The notes below the pieces were generated by a model. That model was not told where the DNA came from. It saw only the letters and a program-made list of their open reading frames with translations, and did no database searches. Shown here one piece after another: positions 8,103 to 18,100 of a stretch of DNA of 64,000 nt; the stretch's first letter is position 1; each line of letters opens with the position of its first letter. Source of the stretch: Taibaiella lutea (GTDB taxonomy: Bacteria > Bacteroidota > Bacteroidia > Chitinophagales > Chitinophagaceae); contig NZ_VWSH01000002.1 of assembly GCF_008629695.1 (NCBI RefSeq), positions 403,410-467,409 of the forward strand, given 5' to 3'. Both the position numbers and the translations under genes were made by a program.

Positions 8103-9082
8103 TGAAACCATTACAGATTCTTTTTTGTCTTTGCTTTTTCCTTTCAGGGACTTGCTTTGCACAAACCCCCATACAGAAGTTCTGGGCTTTAAACCAGAAT
8201 AAAACGAAGAAGACAGCATTGGATTCCATAACAGGCGCTTCAATGGCTTACAGCGTACGAAAATTGAGAGGAGGATATACCGGCCCGGCAATGAGAGTAC
8301 GTAAAGGTACAGGAACGGCCCTGGCCAGAGCAAATGTTAGCTTTAATGCTGCCGGGGTGGTGGATACCAACAGCATCATTACAATAGATTCTGCCGGGAC
8401 AACCAGTGGTTATACCGTTGGCGCTACCATGTCGTTTAAAACATTTTACGGCACCGCATCTATCTTTGTAGATACCTGGTATGACCAGAGTGGAAATGCA
8501 AGGCATGTCAAACAAACTATCGAAAATAGACAACCCCGGATTGTAAATGCAGGAGCCATAGAAGTTGAAAATTCAAGAACAAGTATATGGTTTACCAGTT
8601 CCTACCTGCAGGCCACCACAGCGGCAACGGCTGTGTTTGGATCAGGATATATCGGTACTGCGGCAGCAGTTTTAGAAGCATCCAATTCAGGGTATGCCTT
8701 TGGTTATTCATCAGGAAATTCAAGGTGGCTGAGCATCATTAATTTTTCAGGGAGCTGTTACCTGGATGTAGGTAATACATATAAAAGAATTTCGGGAGTA
8801 AATAATACAGTCGGAAGTTTAAGAAATTATATGATGCTGGCATCTTCCACATCTCCTTATTTACAGATATTAGTAAGTGGAGCAAGTATTGCCAGTACCA
8901 CTACATTGATTCCGGCATCACTTGCCGGCACTGCCACCACATTTACCATTGGCGGCGATGACATTGGAGGAGGGTACCATGCAGGGCATGAATCGGAGTT
9001 AATTATTTTCCCCACTGTGCTGACATCAACAGAAAGAAATATTATTGATAACAGCCAAAGCACTTTTTTTGGCACGCCTTAA
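8102..9082 (+). CDS. Secreted lectin-like protein, arabinofuranosidase-B-type jelly-roll domain
   Basis: Signal peptide 1-21 (SGTCFAQ). The region AYSVRKLRGGYTGPAMRVRK and FVDTWYDQSGNARHVKQ is the signature of a concanavalin-like domain related to the catalytic domain of alpha-L-arabinofuranosidase B, often found in Bacteroidota surface or tail-fibre-like proteins as a probable carbohydrate-binding module. The end, ELIIFPTVLTSTERNIIDNS, is the usual closing strand and helix of such lectin domains. Active-site residues cannot be confirmed, so binding rather than hydrolysis is the safer call. It starts inside the previous stop codon (ATGA overlap). Confidence 0.72.
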   Translation: MKPLQILFCLCFFLSGTCFAQTPIQKFWALNQNKTKKTALDSITGASMAYSVRKLRGGYTGPAMRVRKGTGTALARANVSFNAAGVVDTNSIITIDSAGTTSGYTVGATMSFKTFYGTASIFVDTWYDQSGNARHVKQTIENRQPRIVNAGAIEVENSRTSIWFTSSYLQATTAATAVFGSGYIGTAAAVLEASNSGYAFGYSSGNSRWLSIINFSGSCYLDVGNTYKRISGVNNTVGSLRNYMMLASSTSPYLQILVSGASIASTTTLIPASLAGTATTFTIGGDDIGGGYHAGHESELIIFPTVLTSTERNIIDNSQSTFFGTP

Positions 9083-9109
9083 AGAATGGCTATCGTTTAA
9101 TTGCAGCCC

Positions 9110-9161
9110 GGCACAAGTCTGTAGTTAAGCCTTTGCAGCGCAGGATAATTGTGCCTTTTTT
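9110..9161 (+). terminator. Possible terminator after the fibre-gene group
   Basis: Arms ggcacaa (9110-9116) and ttgtgcc (9149-9155) enclose a 32-nt partly structured loop and precede a T6 run. The long loop makes this a weak call. Confidence 0.4.
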
Positions 9162-9339
9162 ATTGCAATACCATCCTGTTTGCCTAAAATAAATTCAGCT
9201 GGGTGCGTGCTTGTAAAGGCTATGCTGTATACCTGAATTGATTTTTTTTAAATTATTATACACTCGTTCCAATGAGATGCAGGTCGCTGTCTTTCAGAAT
9301 TGCGATTTTATTTAAGGCATCTCAGAGAACGGACTAAAG

Positions 9340-9810
9340 CTATCCTGTTTTCTTTGTTGCAGCAACCTCAATTAAACGGCTGGCAAAATCCTTAAAAGAT
9401 TGCTGTGCATCAGGCATCAGTATTTCTGAAATATTTTCATGCTTTCCTCCGGGTATCAACCTCTCTATCGTATTGATATTGCCATAATGAAAAACATAAG
9501 CTTCATCAAAGGTTTCAGATACTGCTTCGTCTATATATTGCTCCACTTCAAATATTACTTTGATGGTTGCCGGGCTGATTGTTTCGATGGATTTCACATG
9601 GTAAGTCATAGCACAGCCGCCACCGCAGCTTATCACAAAGTCGCCCAAAATGCCTGCAATCGGTTTTTTACCGGATTGGCCTGTTATCTTTTTTGTAGTA
9701 TCAGGATGGTTTTGCACAGTGTCGGCCTTGTCCGATGTTGAGTCGTTGCAGGCTGCGAACAGGAAAAGCATCGGAAGCAGTATCGCTATATTTGGTTTTC
9801 TCACAATCAT
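9340..9810 (-). CDS. Small lipoprotein of unknown function
   Basis: 156 residues with a lipoprotein signal (LLPMLFLFAAC; lipid-anchor Cys at 21), a charged Asp/Lys/Thr linker, then about 110 residues with ISCGGGCAMTYHVKSIE and a beta-rich stretch. No known family recognised; the CGGGC motif could be a disulfide. It is the last of three minus-strand lipoprotein genes whose signal peptides resemble each other. It starts 11 bp after the stop of the upstream gene, so they are likely co-transcribed. Confidence 0.7.
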   Translation of the reverse strand: MIVRKPNIAILLPMLFLFAACNDSTSDKADTVQNHPDTTKKITGQSGKKPIAGILGDFVISCGGGCAMTYHVKSIETISPATIKVIFEVEQYIDEAVSETFDEAYVFHYGNINTIERLIPGGKHENISEILMPDAQQSFKDFASRLIEVAATKKTG

Positions 9811-9821
9811 TGTGTTGTTTT

Positions 9822-10877
9822 TTACCGGTTTATTTTTTCTTCAGGAATATTGATTACACCACAGCCATCCACCAGCCATATATCTCCTGCACGCTTTACT
9901 TTTGTTACCAACAAATCCTCCTTGTTTTCTGATATAGTGAATGTAAAATAATAATCCCTTAAACCGATGGACTGTAATTCGATTTTTTCAGGGCAATCCT
10001 GTGCACTGAGTACAGGGTCAAAATCCGGTTCCGGATTTTCCCGGTAAAATTGCTGATAGGCCGATTTGAAACCATCTGTAACATCAGTGCTTGCCAATAC
10101 CCAATTCATGGTTTCTTTCAGGTTCTTATTTTGATTGCACAATTTAATATATCCGTTCAGAAACTGCATCAGATGTCGTTGGTTTTGTTCCGATGTTAAA
10201 TCATCTTTATCGTTCATGAAATTTTCCCATTCAGCATCCGAGTTAAAAATCATCCACTCGTTCCATTCCTTTTTTTCTTCAGGATATTCCTTCCGGCTTC
10301 CGTCAATCAACAAGGAACCGTCATCCAAAACCACATAAGTGCCCATTGGCTGCATCTGTAGCATTCTTTCTACGCTACCGGGATAAGGGTCGCAGCGGGG
10401 GCAGCCCACAACTGTACCGTCATTGAAGTAACCCACCAATCCTCCGTTCGAATAAAACAAATAACGCAATCTGCGTAGCTCCGGGTTTATATGATTGACA
10501 AATGGCTTGATGTTTAAAGGCTTAAAGGATTTCATATAAGCCTGTTTGTACTTGACTTCACTATCTCCGCCGGAAGTAATTTCTTTTTCCTCCCATTCGC
10601 AATAGAACATAGCACTGCTTTGCAGGCCGGAAGGCCTATCCCATACAATCGCAACTGTATCCGCTGTTTTAGTAAGAAAGAGTCCATAATGATTGTCTTC
10701 GTTTTCTCCTTCCATCAGATATTGTAAAGTATCCGTCTGAAGATTTACCGGCACAAAACCGGTTGTATCCGTTACAACCGGTTTTCCTTGCTGCTGTTTC
10801 CCATTGCAGGCAGCGAGCAGTAATAGTATTGGAAGCAGTGCCGCTGTACTTCTTATGTTTAAAGCGTTTAAAATCAT
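9822..10877 (-). CDS. Lipoprotein of unknown function
   Basis: The start chosen is the ATG at 10877, because from there a clean lipoprotein signal appears (AALLPILLLLAAC, Cys at 24); an in-frame ATG 45 bases earlier would put 15 extra residues in front of it. The mature 328-residue protein has several Trp- and Asp-rich stretches (FYCEWEEKE, VGCPRCDPYPG, EEKKEWNEWMIFNSDAEWEN) and ends in a beta-rich segment, ITLVTK-like, before IWLVDGCGVINIPEEK. The CPRC pair might bind a metal or form a disulfide. No family recognised. It lies in a run with two other lipoprotein genes. Confidence 0.68.
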   Translation of the reverse strand: MILNALNIRSTAALLPILLLLAACNGKQQQGKPVVTDTTGFVPVNLQTDTLQYLMEGENEDNHYGLFLTKTADTVAIVWDRPSGLQSSAMFYCEWEEKEITSGGDSEVKYKQAYMKSFKPLNIKPFVNHINPELRRLRYLFYSNGGLVGYFNDGTVVGCPRCDPYPGSVERMLQMQPMGTYVVLDDGSLLIDGSRKEYPEEKKEWNEWMIFNSDAEWENFMNDKDDLTSEQNQRHLMQFLNGYIKLCNQNKNLKETMNWVLASTDVTDGFKSAYQQFYRENPEPDFDPVLSAQDCPEKIELQSIGLRDYYFTFTISENKEDLLVTKVKRAGDIWLVDGCGVINIPEEKINR

Positions 10878-10990
10878 TGCAAGTGTTTTAATGTCATTTG
10901 TATAAGGACTGAAGCAAAGCATTGCTTGTATTTATGGTATTTACAGGAACGTTTCGCACCGTCTGCTTTGAGAGACGCCGCGGTACGGAA

Positions 10991-12409
10991 TCAATTATCC
11001 AGTAGCTTTAAGAACCTTCTGTCTCCGGTTCTTTTTACAGTCTCCGTAATCATATCGGGAACGGTTCGGCCATAAATATCAGCCACATCAGTCCTTGCTC
11101 CTTTTTGCAGTAGCAGCACTGCAATATCGTACAGATTATACTGTATTGCTTTTAACAGCGGCGTTTGCTTGTCTGCATCGGCATGGTTTACACGGGCACC
11201 CCGGCTTATAAGCAAAGCAACAATATCTATGCTGTTTTCACTCAGGATAGCTTCCAGCAAAACCGATTTACCATTATCCTTTTCGATATTTGCATCAGCG
11301 CCATTGTCAAGTAAGTATTTGGTAATATTAAAATCCACATTAAAAACCGCTTCCGTAAGCGGTGATACACCACCGAAGCCAATGCTCTTTTGATTAATAT
11401 CGGCATTATGTGCAACTAAAAATTTTACCTTCTCTATACATTTGCTGCCTGCCGCTTCTATCAATGCAGAACGCCCGTAGGTATTGGCAATATTTACCTG
11501 CGCTCCATGGCCCAGCAATTCCTGCATCAGCTTCACAGAACAAGAGTCATTTCCGGCAACAGATGAAAGTGCAGTGCTTCCATTTTTGGAGATAACACGG
11601 ACATCTGCACCCTTATTAAGCAATACGTTTATAACTTCAGCATAATTCCCGGAAGCCGCAAACATCAGTGCAGTCTCACCTTCCGGATTTGTATAGTGAA
11701 TGTCCGCACCTTTGGAAATAATATCAAGAATCACATCTGTTGAAATGGAATCACTATAAATTGCATCCAGCAACGTATTCCGCCCTGTGCTTTTCGAAAT
11801 GCCGTTTACAGACGCTCCATTTGCCAGCAACTTCCGGGCTATGTTATCCCAGTCATAATTAAGTGCCCATTGCAAGGTTGTTGTACCATCATAATCTTTA
11901 CAGCCTATGTTTGCATTTGCTTTATGTTCCAGCAAAAATCCTGCCATAGCTTCACTTCTGTTGGCACACGCAAGATATAATGCAGTATGCCCGGCGGCAT
12001 TCCCGTAGTTTAAATCTGCACCATACTTGAGCACGACTTTCGCAACCGGCACTTTATCATAAAATGCCGCTATCATCATCATAGTCCATCTTTGATTCGT
12101 ATTATCATCGTCATTGATGGCGCGTCCGCCCCGGTAAAATCCTGTCATAGGACTGTTGACATTCAATCCTTCCTCCAGTAATTTCCTGAGGCCCGTTGTG
12201 TCTCCGTCACTGATGAGCTGAACAATTTTATCTCTTTGTATTGAGTCAAGTATGACCGCACTATTATTGGCCGGAGCTACTGCGAATGTATCATTAGCAG
12301 TTATATATGCAGTTGTAGTGCTATTATTACAGGAAACCATTAAAAGCGTTAGTAAACTAATGCTGAGCAATGCATAAGTATATTGCCGGAAGCGGAATTT
12401 TAATATCAT
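10991..12409 (-). CDS. Ankyrin-repeat lipoprotein
   Basis: Lipoprotein signal with LLTLLMVSC (Cys 27), then from residue 60 or so to the end about ten ankyrin repeats. Typical repeat pieces are GADLNYGNAAGHTALYLACA, GADIHYTNPEGETALMFAAS, NGADANIEKDNGKSVLLEAI and GARVNHADADKQTPLLKAI. Ankyrin repeats bind protein partners; here they would sit in the periplasm or at the outer membrane surface. The last repeat (GARTDVADIYGRTVPDMI) is followed by a short helix and stop. It is the first gene of the three-lipoprotein run. Partner unknown. Confidence 0.85.
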   Translation of the reverse strand: MILKFRFRQYTYALLSISLLTLLMVSCNNSTTTAYITANDTFAVAPANNSAVILDSIQRDKIVQLISDGDTTGLRKLLEEGLNVNSPMTGFYRGGRAINDDDNTNQRWTMMMIAAFYDKVPVAKVVLKYGADLNYGNAAGHTALYLACANRSEAMAGFLLEHKANANIGCKDYDGTTTLQWALNYDWDNIARKLLANGASVNGISKSTGRNTLLDAIYSDSISTDVILDIISKGADIHYTNPEGETALMFAASGNYAEVINVLLNKGADVRVISKNGSTALSSVAGNDSCSVKLMQELLGHGAQVNIANTYGRSALIEAAGSKCIEKVKFLVAHNADINQKSIGFGGVSPLTEAVFNVDFNITKYLLDNGADANIEKDNGKSVLLEAILSENSIDIVALLISRGARVNHADADKQTPLLKAIQYNLYDIAVLLLQKGARTDVADIYGRTVPDMITETVKRTGDRRFLKLLDN

Positions 12410-12548
12410 AAGATTTAAACACTCAAATATCGTGCCAAATTAGAATAACCTCAATTTATATCAGATAAGCGCTGAATTTCGCCTTTGTTGGCATGGTCAC
12501 CAACAAAAAACGGATTGGATAATTTCAGTATGATGTGAATGATCTGTG

Positions 12549-13307
12549 TTAATTAATTAACGTTAAATTCGTCAAAGTCGTGATAACTGTAAACTTTAAT
12601 TTCAGGGTGATTATTATGAATCTTCTAATTTTATTGAGCGTTACTAATCTCAATTCATTATTATCTGCTGACATTTTTGCTAACTCGTTTACAGGATGCT
12701 GCTTGTCATTAAGTTCTATTCTCATGTAATAGGCGTCTGCTATATAAAAAAGCCATTTGTCATTTACTTTTAAGGAAACACCGCAATGTCCTAATGTGTG
12801 TCCGAAAAGAGGAATAAGATAAATTTCCGTTTCAATATCTGCTTGTATTTTTCTTGCTTCAAATCCAAACCAATTAAAATCTGTATTTTGATATGTTTTG
12901 ATAATCGGGTTGTGATTTAGTGGTGTTTTCAAATATCTCGGATTGTCTGACTTGAAATTTTCAAACTCCTCTGCCCCAAGATGAACAGTTGCATTCGGAA
13001 AGTCTGGAAGGCCGCCTATATGGTCGTTGTCCAAATGCGATATGATGTAGTCTGTTACTCTTTTTGAGTCAAACCCTAACTTTTCAAGTTGCCTGATTGC
13101 GGTTAAATTTTCATCAAACTTATAACCTACCAAATCAATAAGATATTGCCCAATTCTCTCGTTTGGGTTAATGGTATCTTGAAGCCCGATACCTGTATCT
13201 ATTAATATTAATTGTCCTTTTTCATTAATCAACAAACAGTGCCCGCAAACATTGTCGTTAAATGGCGAAACTATTTTTACACAGTTTAGATGATGTATTG
13301 CTGTCAT
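12549..13307 (-). CDS. MBL-fold metallohydrolase, AHL-lactonase type, probably frameshifted at the C-terminus
   Basis: The N-terminal part is a metallo-beta-lactamase fold of the N-acylhomoserine-lactonase-like group: HHLNC start, LILIDTGIG, the zinc motif SHLDNDHIGG (HxDxDH form), FGHTLGHCG, and IADAYY. The open frame, however, ends in an odd Ile/Thr/Leu-rich tail (from about residue 235). Reading the next frame from about 12616 gives NNHPEIKVYSYHDFDEFNVN and a stop at 12553, which is what the family has at its end, including the last conserved His. A one-base deletion near 12612-12619, real or a sequence error, is therefore likely. Substrate unknown; the lactone role is only inferred from family. 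Confidence 0.75.
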   Translation of the reverse strand: MTAIHHLNCVKIVSPFNDNVCGHCLLINEKGQLILIDTGIGLQDTINPNERIGQYLIDLVGYKFDENLTAIRQLEKLGFDSKRVTDYIISHLDNDHIGGLPDFPNATVHLGAEEFENFKSDNPRYLKTPLNHNPIIKTYQNTDFNWFGFEARKIQADIETEIYLIPLFGHTLGHCGVSLKVNDKWLFYIADAYYMRIELNDKQHPVNELAKMSADNNELRLVTLNKIRRFIIITLKLKFTVITTLTNLTLIN

Positions 13308-13387
13308 GTATTTTTATTTTGCGTTGTTTAGAAAAACAACCGGAGCTTCAAACCACCCCGATTGCTTTTACATCATCCTTTAAAAAC

Positions 13388-14089
13388 CTATCCCTCCTTA
13401 TCCTCTGGCCCGTCATCCTCAGCATCCTCATCACTTCCTTTACCCGGCCCGCCTTTACCGTGGTCTATTACGATGCGTGCGCGTGTATACTCACTTTCAA
13501 ATTCCGTCTTTTTAAATTTCGAGATCAATTTGTCCATATCCTTAAAATTGCTTTTCAGCTCCACTACAGTAGCAGCCACAATTTCGTTGCTCTTTGCCCT
13601 GTCCACAATAAAAGCCCTCGGGCCTGCCACCTGACCTTCATAATCTTTAATAGCATTGGCCAAAGCGTCTAATTCCTCTCTTGAAACATAGTCTTGCACA
13701 TCGTACTCAATGGCTTCCATATTTTTCAGCAATTCCTTAAGCTTGCTTACACTCAGTATTTCCTGTACATGCGTCAATTTCTTTTTGGGAATGTAAAACT
13801 GTGCTTTAAGCGTCTCACTGTCAATCGACTTGGCATAAACATACGCGCTTCCTGCCAGGTCTATTCCCATCTCAATAGCACGATTCGCTGCATGGTCTTT
13901 GTCCAGTGTCACACCTCCCGAACCGTCTTCCGTGTTTTGTTGTTGCAGCTTTATCAGGTCAAGATATTGCCGCATTAGCCCCACATGTTTCGAGAAACCA
14001 TTGTGGCTGCTCCACAGATTCTCATACTTGTCAATTACTCTTTGCACTGCCAGTGCCATGTTGATTTGATTACCGTCTGCTGTTCGCAT
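13388..14089 (-). CDS. Hypothetical helical protein with acidic tail
   Basis: 233 residues with no signal peptide, predicted mainly helical with heptad-like leucines (ILSVSKLKELLKNMEAIEYD; REELDALANAIKDYEG) and a mid region VELKSNFKDMDKLISKFKK. The C-terminus is a Gly/Asp/Glu-rich tail (DHGKGGPGKGSDEDAEDDGP). It resembles small hypothetical cytosolic proteins found in many Bacteroidota, but I cannot name a family. A second Met at residue 11 is an alternative start. It lies just downstream, on the same strand, of the 21-bp tandem array. Confidence 0.65.
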   Translation of the reverse strand: MRTADGNQINMALAVQRVIDKYENLWSSHNGFSKHVGLMRQYLDLIKLQQQNTEDGSGGVTLDKDHAANRAIEMGIDLAGSAYVYAKSIDSETLKAQFYIPKKKLTHVQEILSVSKLKELLKNMEAIEYDVQDYVSREELDALANAIKDYEGQVAGPRAFIVDRAKSNEIVAATVVELKSNFKDMDKLISKFKKTEFESEYTRARIVIDHGKGGPGKGSDEDAEDDGPEDKEG

Positions 14090-14332
14090 AAGATTTTCGG
14101 ATTTAATAGTTTAAAAAAATTATTTCATAATAGATATATACCAAAAATCGTGCCAAACTCATCCTCCATCCGAAAAATTATCCGGAAACCCCTCTATTTG
14201 GCCCAAAATGAATGATTTATCTAAAATATCTTCTCCAAGAAATCCTTCTCAACCGTAATCTCCGCTCTTTTCAATGCTACTGCATCCTTCCCAATCACCA
14301 CACACAGTTTATTGAACAGATATCAATACCAT

Positions 14333-14867
14333 GCTTCCAACTGCTTTTACCACGCTTCCAATCTCTTTTACCACGCTTCCAATCTCTTTTACCACGCTTC
14401 CGACTGGTTTACCATGCTTCCAACTGGTTTTACCACGCTTCCAATCGACTTTACCACGCTTCCGACTGGTTTTACCACACTTCCGATCGGTTTTACCTTG
14501 CTTCCAACCGGTTTTACTATGCTTCCAACTGGTTTTACCTTGCTTCCAACTGGTTTTACCATGCTTCCAACCGGCTTTACCACGCTTCCAACTGGCTTTA
14601 CCGCGCTTCCAACTGGTTTTACCACGCTCCCAACTGGTTTTACCGCGCTTCCAACTGGTTTTACCGCGCTTCCAACTGGTTTTACCACGCTTCCGACTGG
14701 TTTTACCTTGCTTCCAATCGCTTTTACCGCGCTTCCAACTGGTTTTACCTTGCTCCCAATCACTTTTACCATACTTCCAACTGGTTTTACCACGCTTCCG
14801 ATCGGTTTTACCTTGCTCTCAACTGCTTTCGCGATGCTTCCAATCGTTATCGTCACGCTTTCAAATA
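14333..14867. repeat. 21-bp tandem array, 26 units
   Basis: Consensus unit gcttccaactggttttaccac, 21 nt plus variants. Unit starts run from 14333 to 14857, a distance of 524 = 25 x 21 - 1, so all units are 21 nt except one 20-nt unit with a missing t at 14406-14411. All three plus frames are open across the array, as is one minus frame, VKPVGSx, from a GTG at 14856 to a stop at 14389. Many differences between units fall on every third base. Whether it is coding, and on which strand, cannot be decided here. No ATG precedes the minus frame. Confidence 0.92.
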
Positions 14868-15153
14868 TTCCTGATTCCGGGCTATTACCACAAGCCTTTA
14901 GAACGTTATCCGGTTTCTGTAGTAACCAGAACTATTTTGGATAGCCGCACCCAATGTTAACAAAACGGCCTATCGGCACATTTTTTTTGGTTAATTCAAT
15001 TATTTGACAGTTATCTATGCTATACATTTTAATATGTGTAGATATAAATCATTATTTTTCAATGTAAAACACCTGAATTTTTTAAATCTGTTCCTTTTTT
15101 TGTAAAAAAATTCTTAATGCTCCCGTAACCATTCCTTAACGTTCCCTTTCTTA

Positions 15154-15180
15154 TTTGGAAACATTGGCCCGATACTTTTG
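15154..15180 (+). promoter_or_regulatory. Candidate Bacteroidota promoter of the phytase/PhoX-like gene
   Basis: TACTTTTG at 15173-15180 fits the -7 box TAnnTTTG. A TTTG at 15154 lies 15 nt upstream, shorter than the usual 19-nt spacing. The leader before the ATG at 15199 would be only about 12 nt. Confidence 0.5.
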
Positions 15181-15198
15181 TCAAAAAATTGTCACAAA

Positions 15199-18100
15199 AT
15201 GAATAAAGTTTTACGAGCGATTTTGGTAGGCACTGCTGTTGCCTCCATGACCTCCGTCAGCACTTTTGCACAAATTACCCTGTTGCAGGATTATCAGAAT
15301 AACAATTCTGCAACCATTGGTACTTTTCAGGGTATTACCTTTAAAGAGGCTGGTTTCTCTACCTTATTTCCCATTGCCGGCACAAACGGCAAGGAATTCT
15401 GGTTATGCTCGGACAGGGGCGTAAACGTGGATTGCGCAAGCGCTAATCCCGCAGCTTGTCATCCCACTTACGACAAGATGTTCCCTTTCCCTGATTATTC
15501 TCCCAAAATTCATCGTATCCGTATTCAGGGCGATTCAATCCAAATCATCCGTACCATCACAATGAAACGTCCGGACGGTACAGGTGCAACCGGAAAAATC
15601 AACCTTGTTGGCTTTGGAAGTACTGTTGCTGAAGTTGTTTCTACAGACACCGTAACCAATTGTGCTGATTTCAGTACTAAAACATCTCCTAAAGATATCT
15701 GGGGTATTGATCCGGAAGGATTGGTAGTAGATAAAGACGGTAACTTCTTTGTAAGTGAAGAGAACGGCCCTACTATCTGGAAGATCAATCAGAATGGTAT
15801 CGTTACAAAAAGATATTCACCTTATGCAAACCTTCCAGGTGCCCAACCACAGGATGTTGCAATAGATACCGTTTTTAAATACAGAAAAAACAACCGTGGT
15901 TTTGAATCAATGGCGCTTGCGCCTAATGGTAAGCTTTACACCATTATCCAAAGCCCTTTATTGTTCCCTAACGCTACAGTTGGTAATGCTACACGCGTTC
16001 ACCGTATTCTGGAAATAGACCCTGCTACAGGTAACCAACGTATGATGGCTTACCTGAACGACGGTGTAATAGGTACCGGCGCAAACCAGGTAAAAATGAG
16101 CGACTGGAAAATCGGTGATATGGCTGCTATCAATGACAGCACCTTTTTGGTGATTGAAGTTGCGGCAAAAGGAACGACCGATATTAAACGTGTTTACAAA
16201 ATAAACATCAACAACGCTACTACGGTAACTTCAGGTTTATATGGCGGTCTTGCTTTGGAAGCTTTGGTTGACTCTGCAGGTCTTGCATCTAACAGTATTG
16301 TTCCGGTAACTAAAACATTAGCTATCGATTTATTGGCAAATGGCTGGCCTGCCGTATTGGATAAAGCAGAAGGTATTGCTATCCTGAACGACAGCACTGT
16401 TGCACTTGTAAATGATAATGATTACGGACAGGTTTCTGCAAATGCCGATGGTATTGCAACTGCTACAGGAAAGAAAAGCCACCTTTTCCTTTACCGCTTG
16501 CAAGGTGCAAACAAATTAAACAATTTTGTACCTACAAGCCCTACTATTTTACAAGGTATCACTGGTCCTACAAGCAGCCAGGCTCCATATTTAGTACCTA
16601 CTATTCCTGGTGTTGATTATACAGCCATTCTAACTGCAGGCGATAAAGTGAACGGATATATGATGGCAGGTTTGCCTGATGGATTAGGTGCTTATGATAA
16701 CAACGACGACAGTACATTTACTTTGTTGATGAACCACGAATTCGGAACTGCTACAACCGGTGCTACACACGCATGGGGTTCAAAAGGCGCTTTCGTTTCA
16801 AGATGGAAAATCAGAAAATCTGACCTTGCCGTATTAAGCGGTCAGGACATGACAAACACCGTTAACCTTTGGAATCCGCTTACATCAAGCTATATAGCTT
16901 ACAATGCTGCTTTCCCTTCTGCAAATGCAGGTTTCGGACGTTTCTGCTCTGCTGATTTGGCTGCAGTTTCTGCTTACTACAATGAAGCTACAGGAAAAGG
17001 TACTACAGAACGTATCTTCCTTGACGGAGAAGAAACAGGTAACGAAGGAAGAGTAATGGCGCATATCGCTACAGGCCCTGAAGCCGGTATCGATTACGAA
17101 TTGCCTTACTTTGGTAAAGCTTCATGGGAAAATCAGGTAGCTAACCCACGTCCGAGCGATAAAACTATCGTTGCTGGTATGGATGATGCTACTCCGGGTC
17201 AGGTTTATTTCTATGTAGGTGAAAAACAAACTACAGGTAATACAATTGAGAAAGCAGGTTTGAACGGCGGCCATTTGTACAGTATTGCTGTTGACAATAT
17301 GTTGCTGGAAGATAATGCTGCGCCTTGTGCTGCAAACACACATTTCTCTACAATTGATTTAGGTCTGGTTCAGAACATGACCGGTACTGCTGTAAACACA
17401 GCGAGCAATAATGCAGGTGTTACCAACTTCTTACGCCCTGAAGACGGCGCATGGGATCCAAACAATCCAAATGATTTCTATTTCAATACTACCAATGCTT
17501 TCAATGCTAACAGCCGCTTGTGGAAAGTGCATTTCAGTAACCTTGACAGCATTATGGGTGGCGGTACTGTAACAGCAGTATTGGATGGTACGGAAGGTCA
17601 GCAAATGCTGGATAACCTTACTATCGACAACTCAGGTCATATCTTGCTGGTAGAAGACGTTGGTGGTAATGCACATTTAGGTAAAATATGGCAGTACACT
17701 ATTGCAACTGATGCAATGACTCAGATAGGTGTTCACGATTCTACCCGTTTCTTAACCGGTTCTGCTAACTTCCTTACAATAGATGAAGAAGCATCAGGTA
17801 TCCTGGATGTACAACACATTTTAGGTAGCGGTAAATTCTTAACTGTTTGTCAGGCACACTATACCGTTGCAGGCGATCAGGTAGAAGGTGGTCAGTTATT
17901 GGCTTTCAATAATCCTTCATCTGCTTTAAGCAATCCTAACATGCTTGTTCAGGGTAACAACGTTACTATCCAGAACGGAGATGCAACACCTGCAATAACA
18001 GATAACACTGATTTCGGTTCTATCAATACTGCAACCTCTGTAAACAAAACATTTGTTATTAAAAATGATGGTCCCGGCCCATTGTTGATTAACGGCATGA

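Noticed and set aside
3421-9082. Prophage or phage-tail-like contractile particle
   Set aside because: Only fibre- and lectin-like secreted proteins with signal peptides; no sheath, tube, baseplate, terminase or integrase genes.
13262-13672. 136-codon plus-strand frame antisense to the lactonase and the helical protein
   Set aside because: Overlaps both genes on the other strand and looks like a shadow translation.
14333-14867. CRISPR array
   Set aside because: Units are contiguous 21-mers without unique spacers and no cas gene is near.
14212-14944. Three overlapping plus-strand open frames across the 21-bp array as separate proteins
   Set aside because: They are open only because the repeat unit has no stop in any plus frame; at most one frame can be real, so the array is listed as a repeat.
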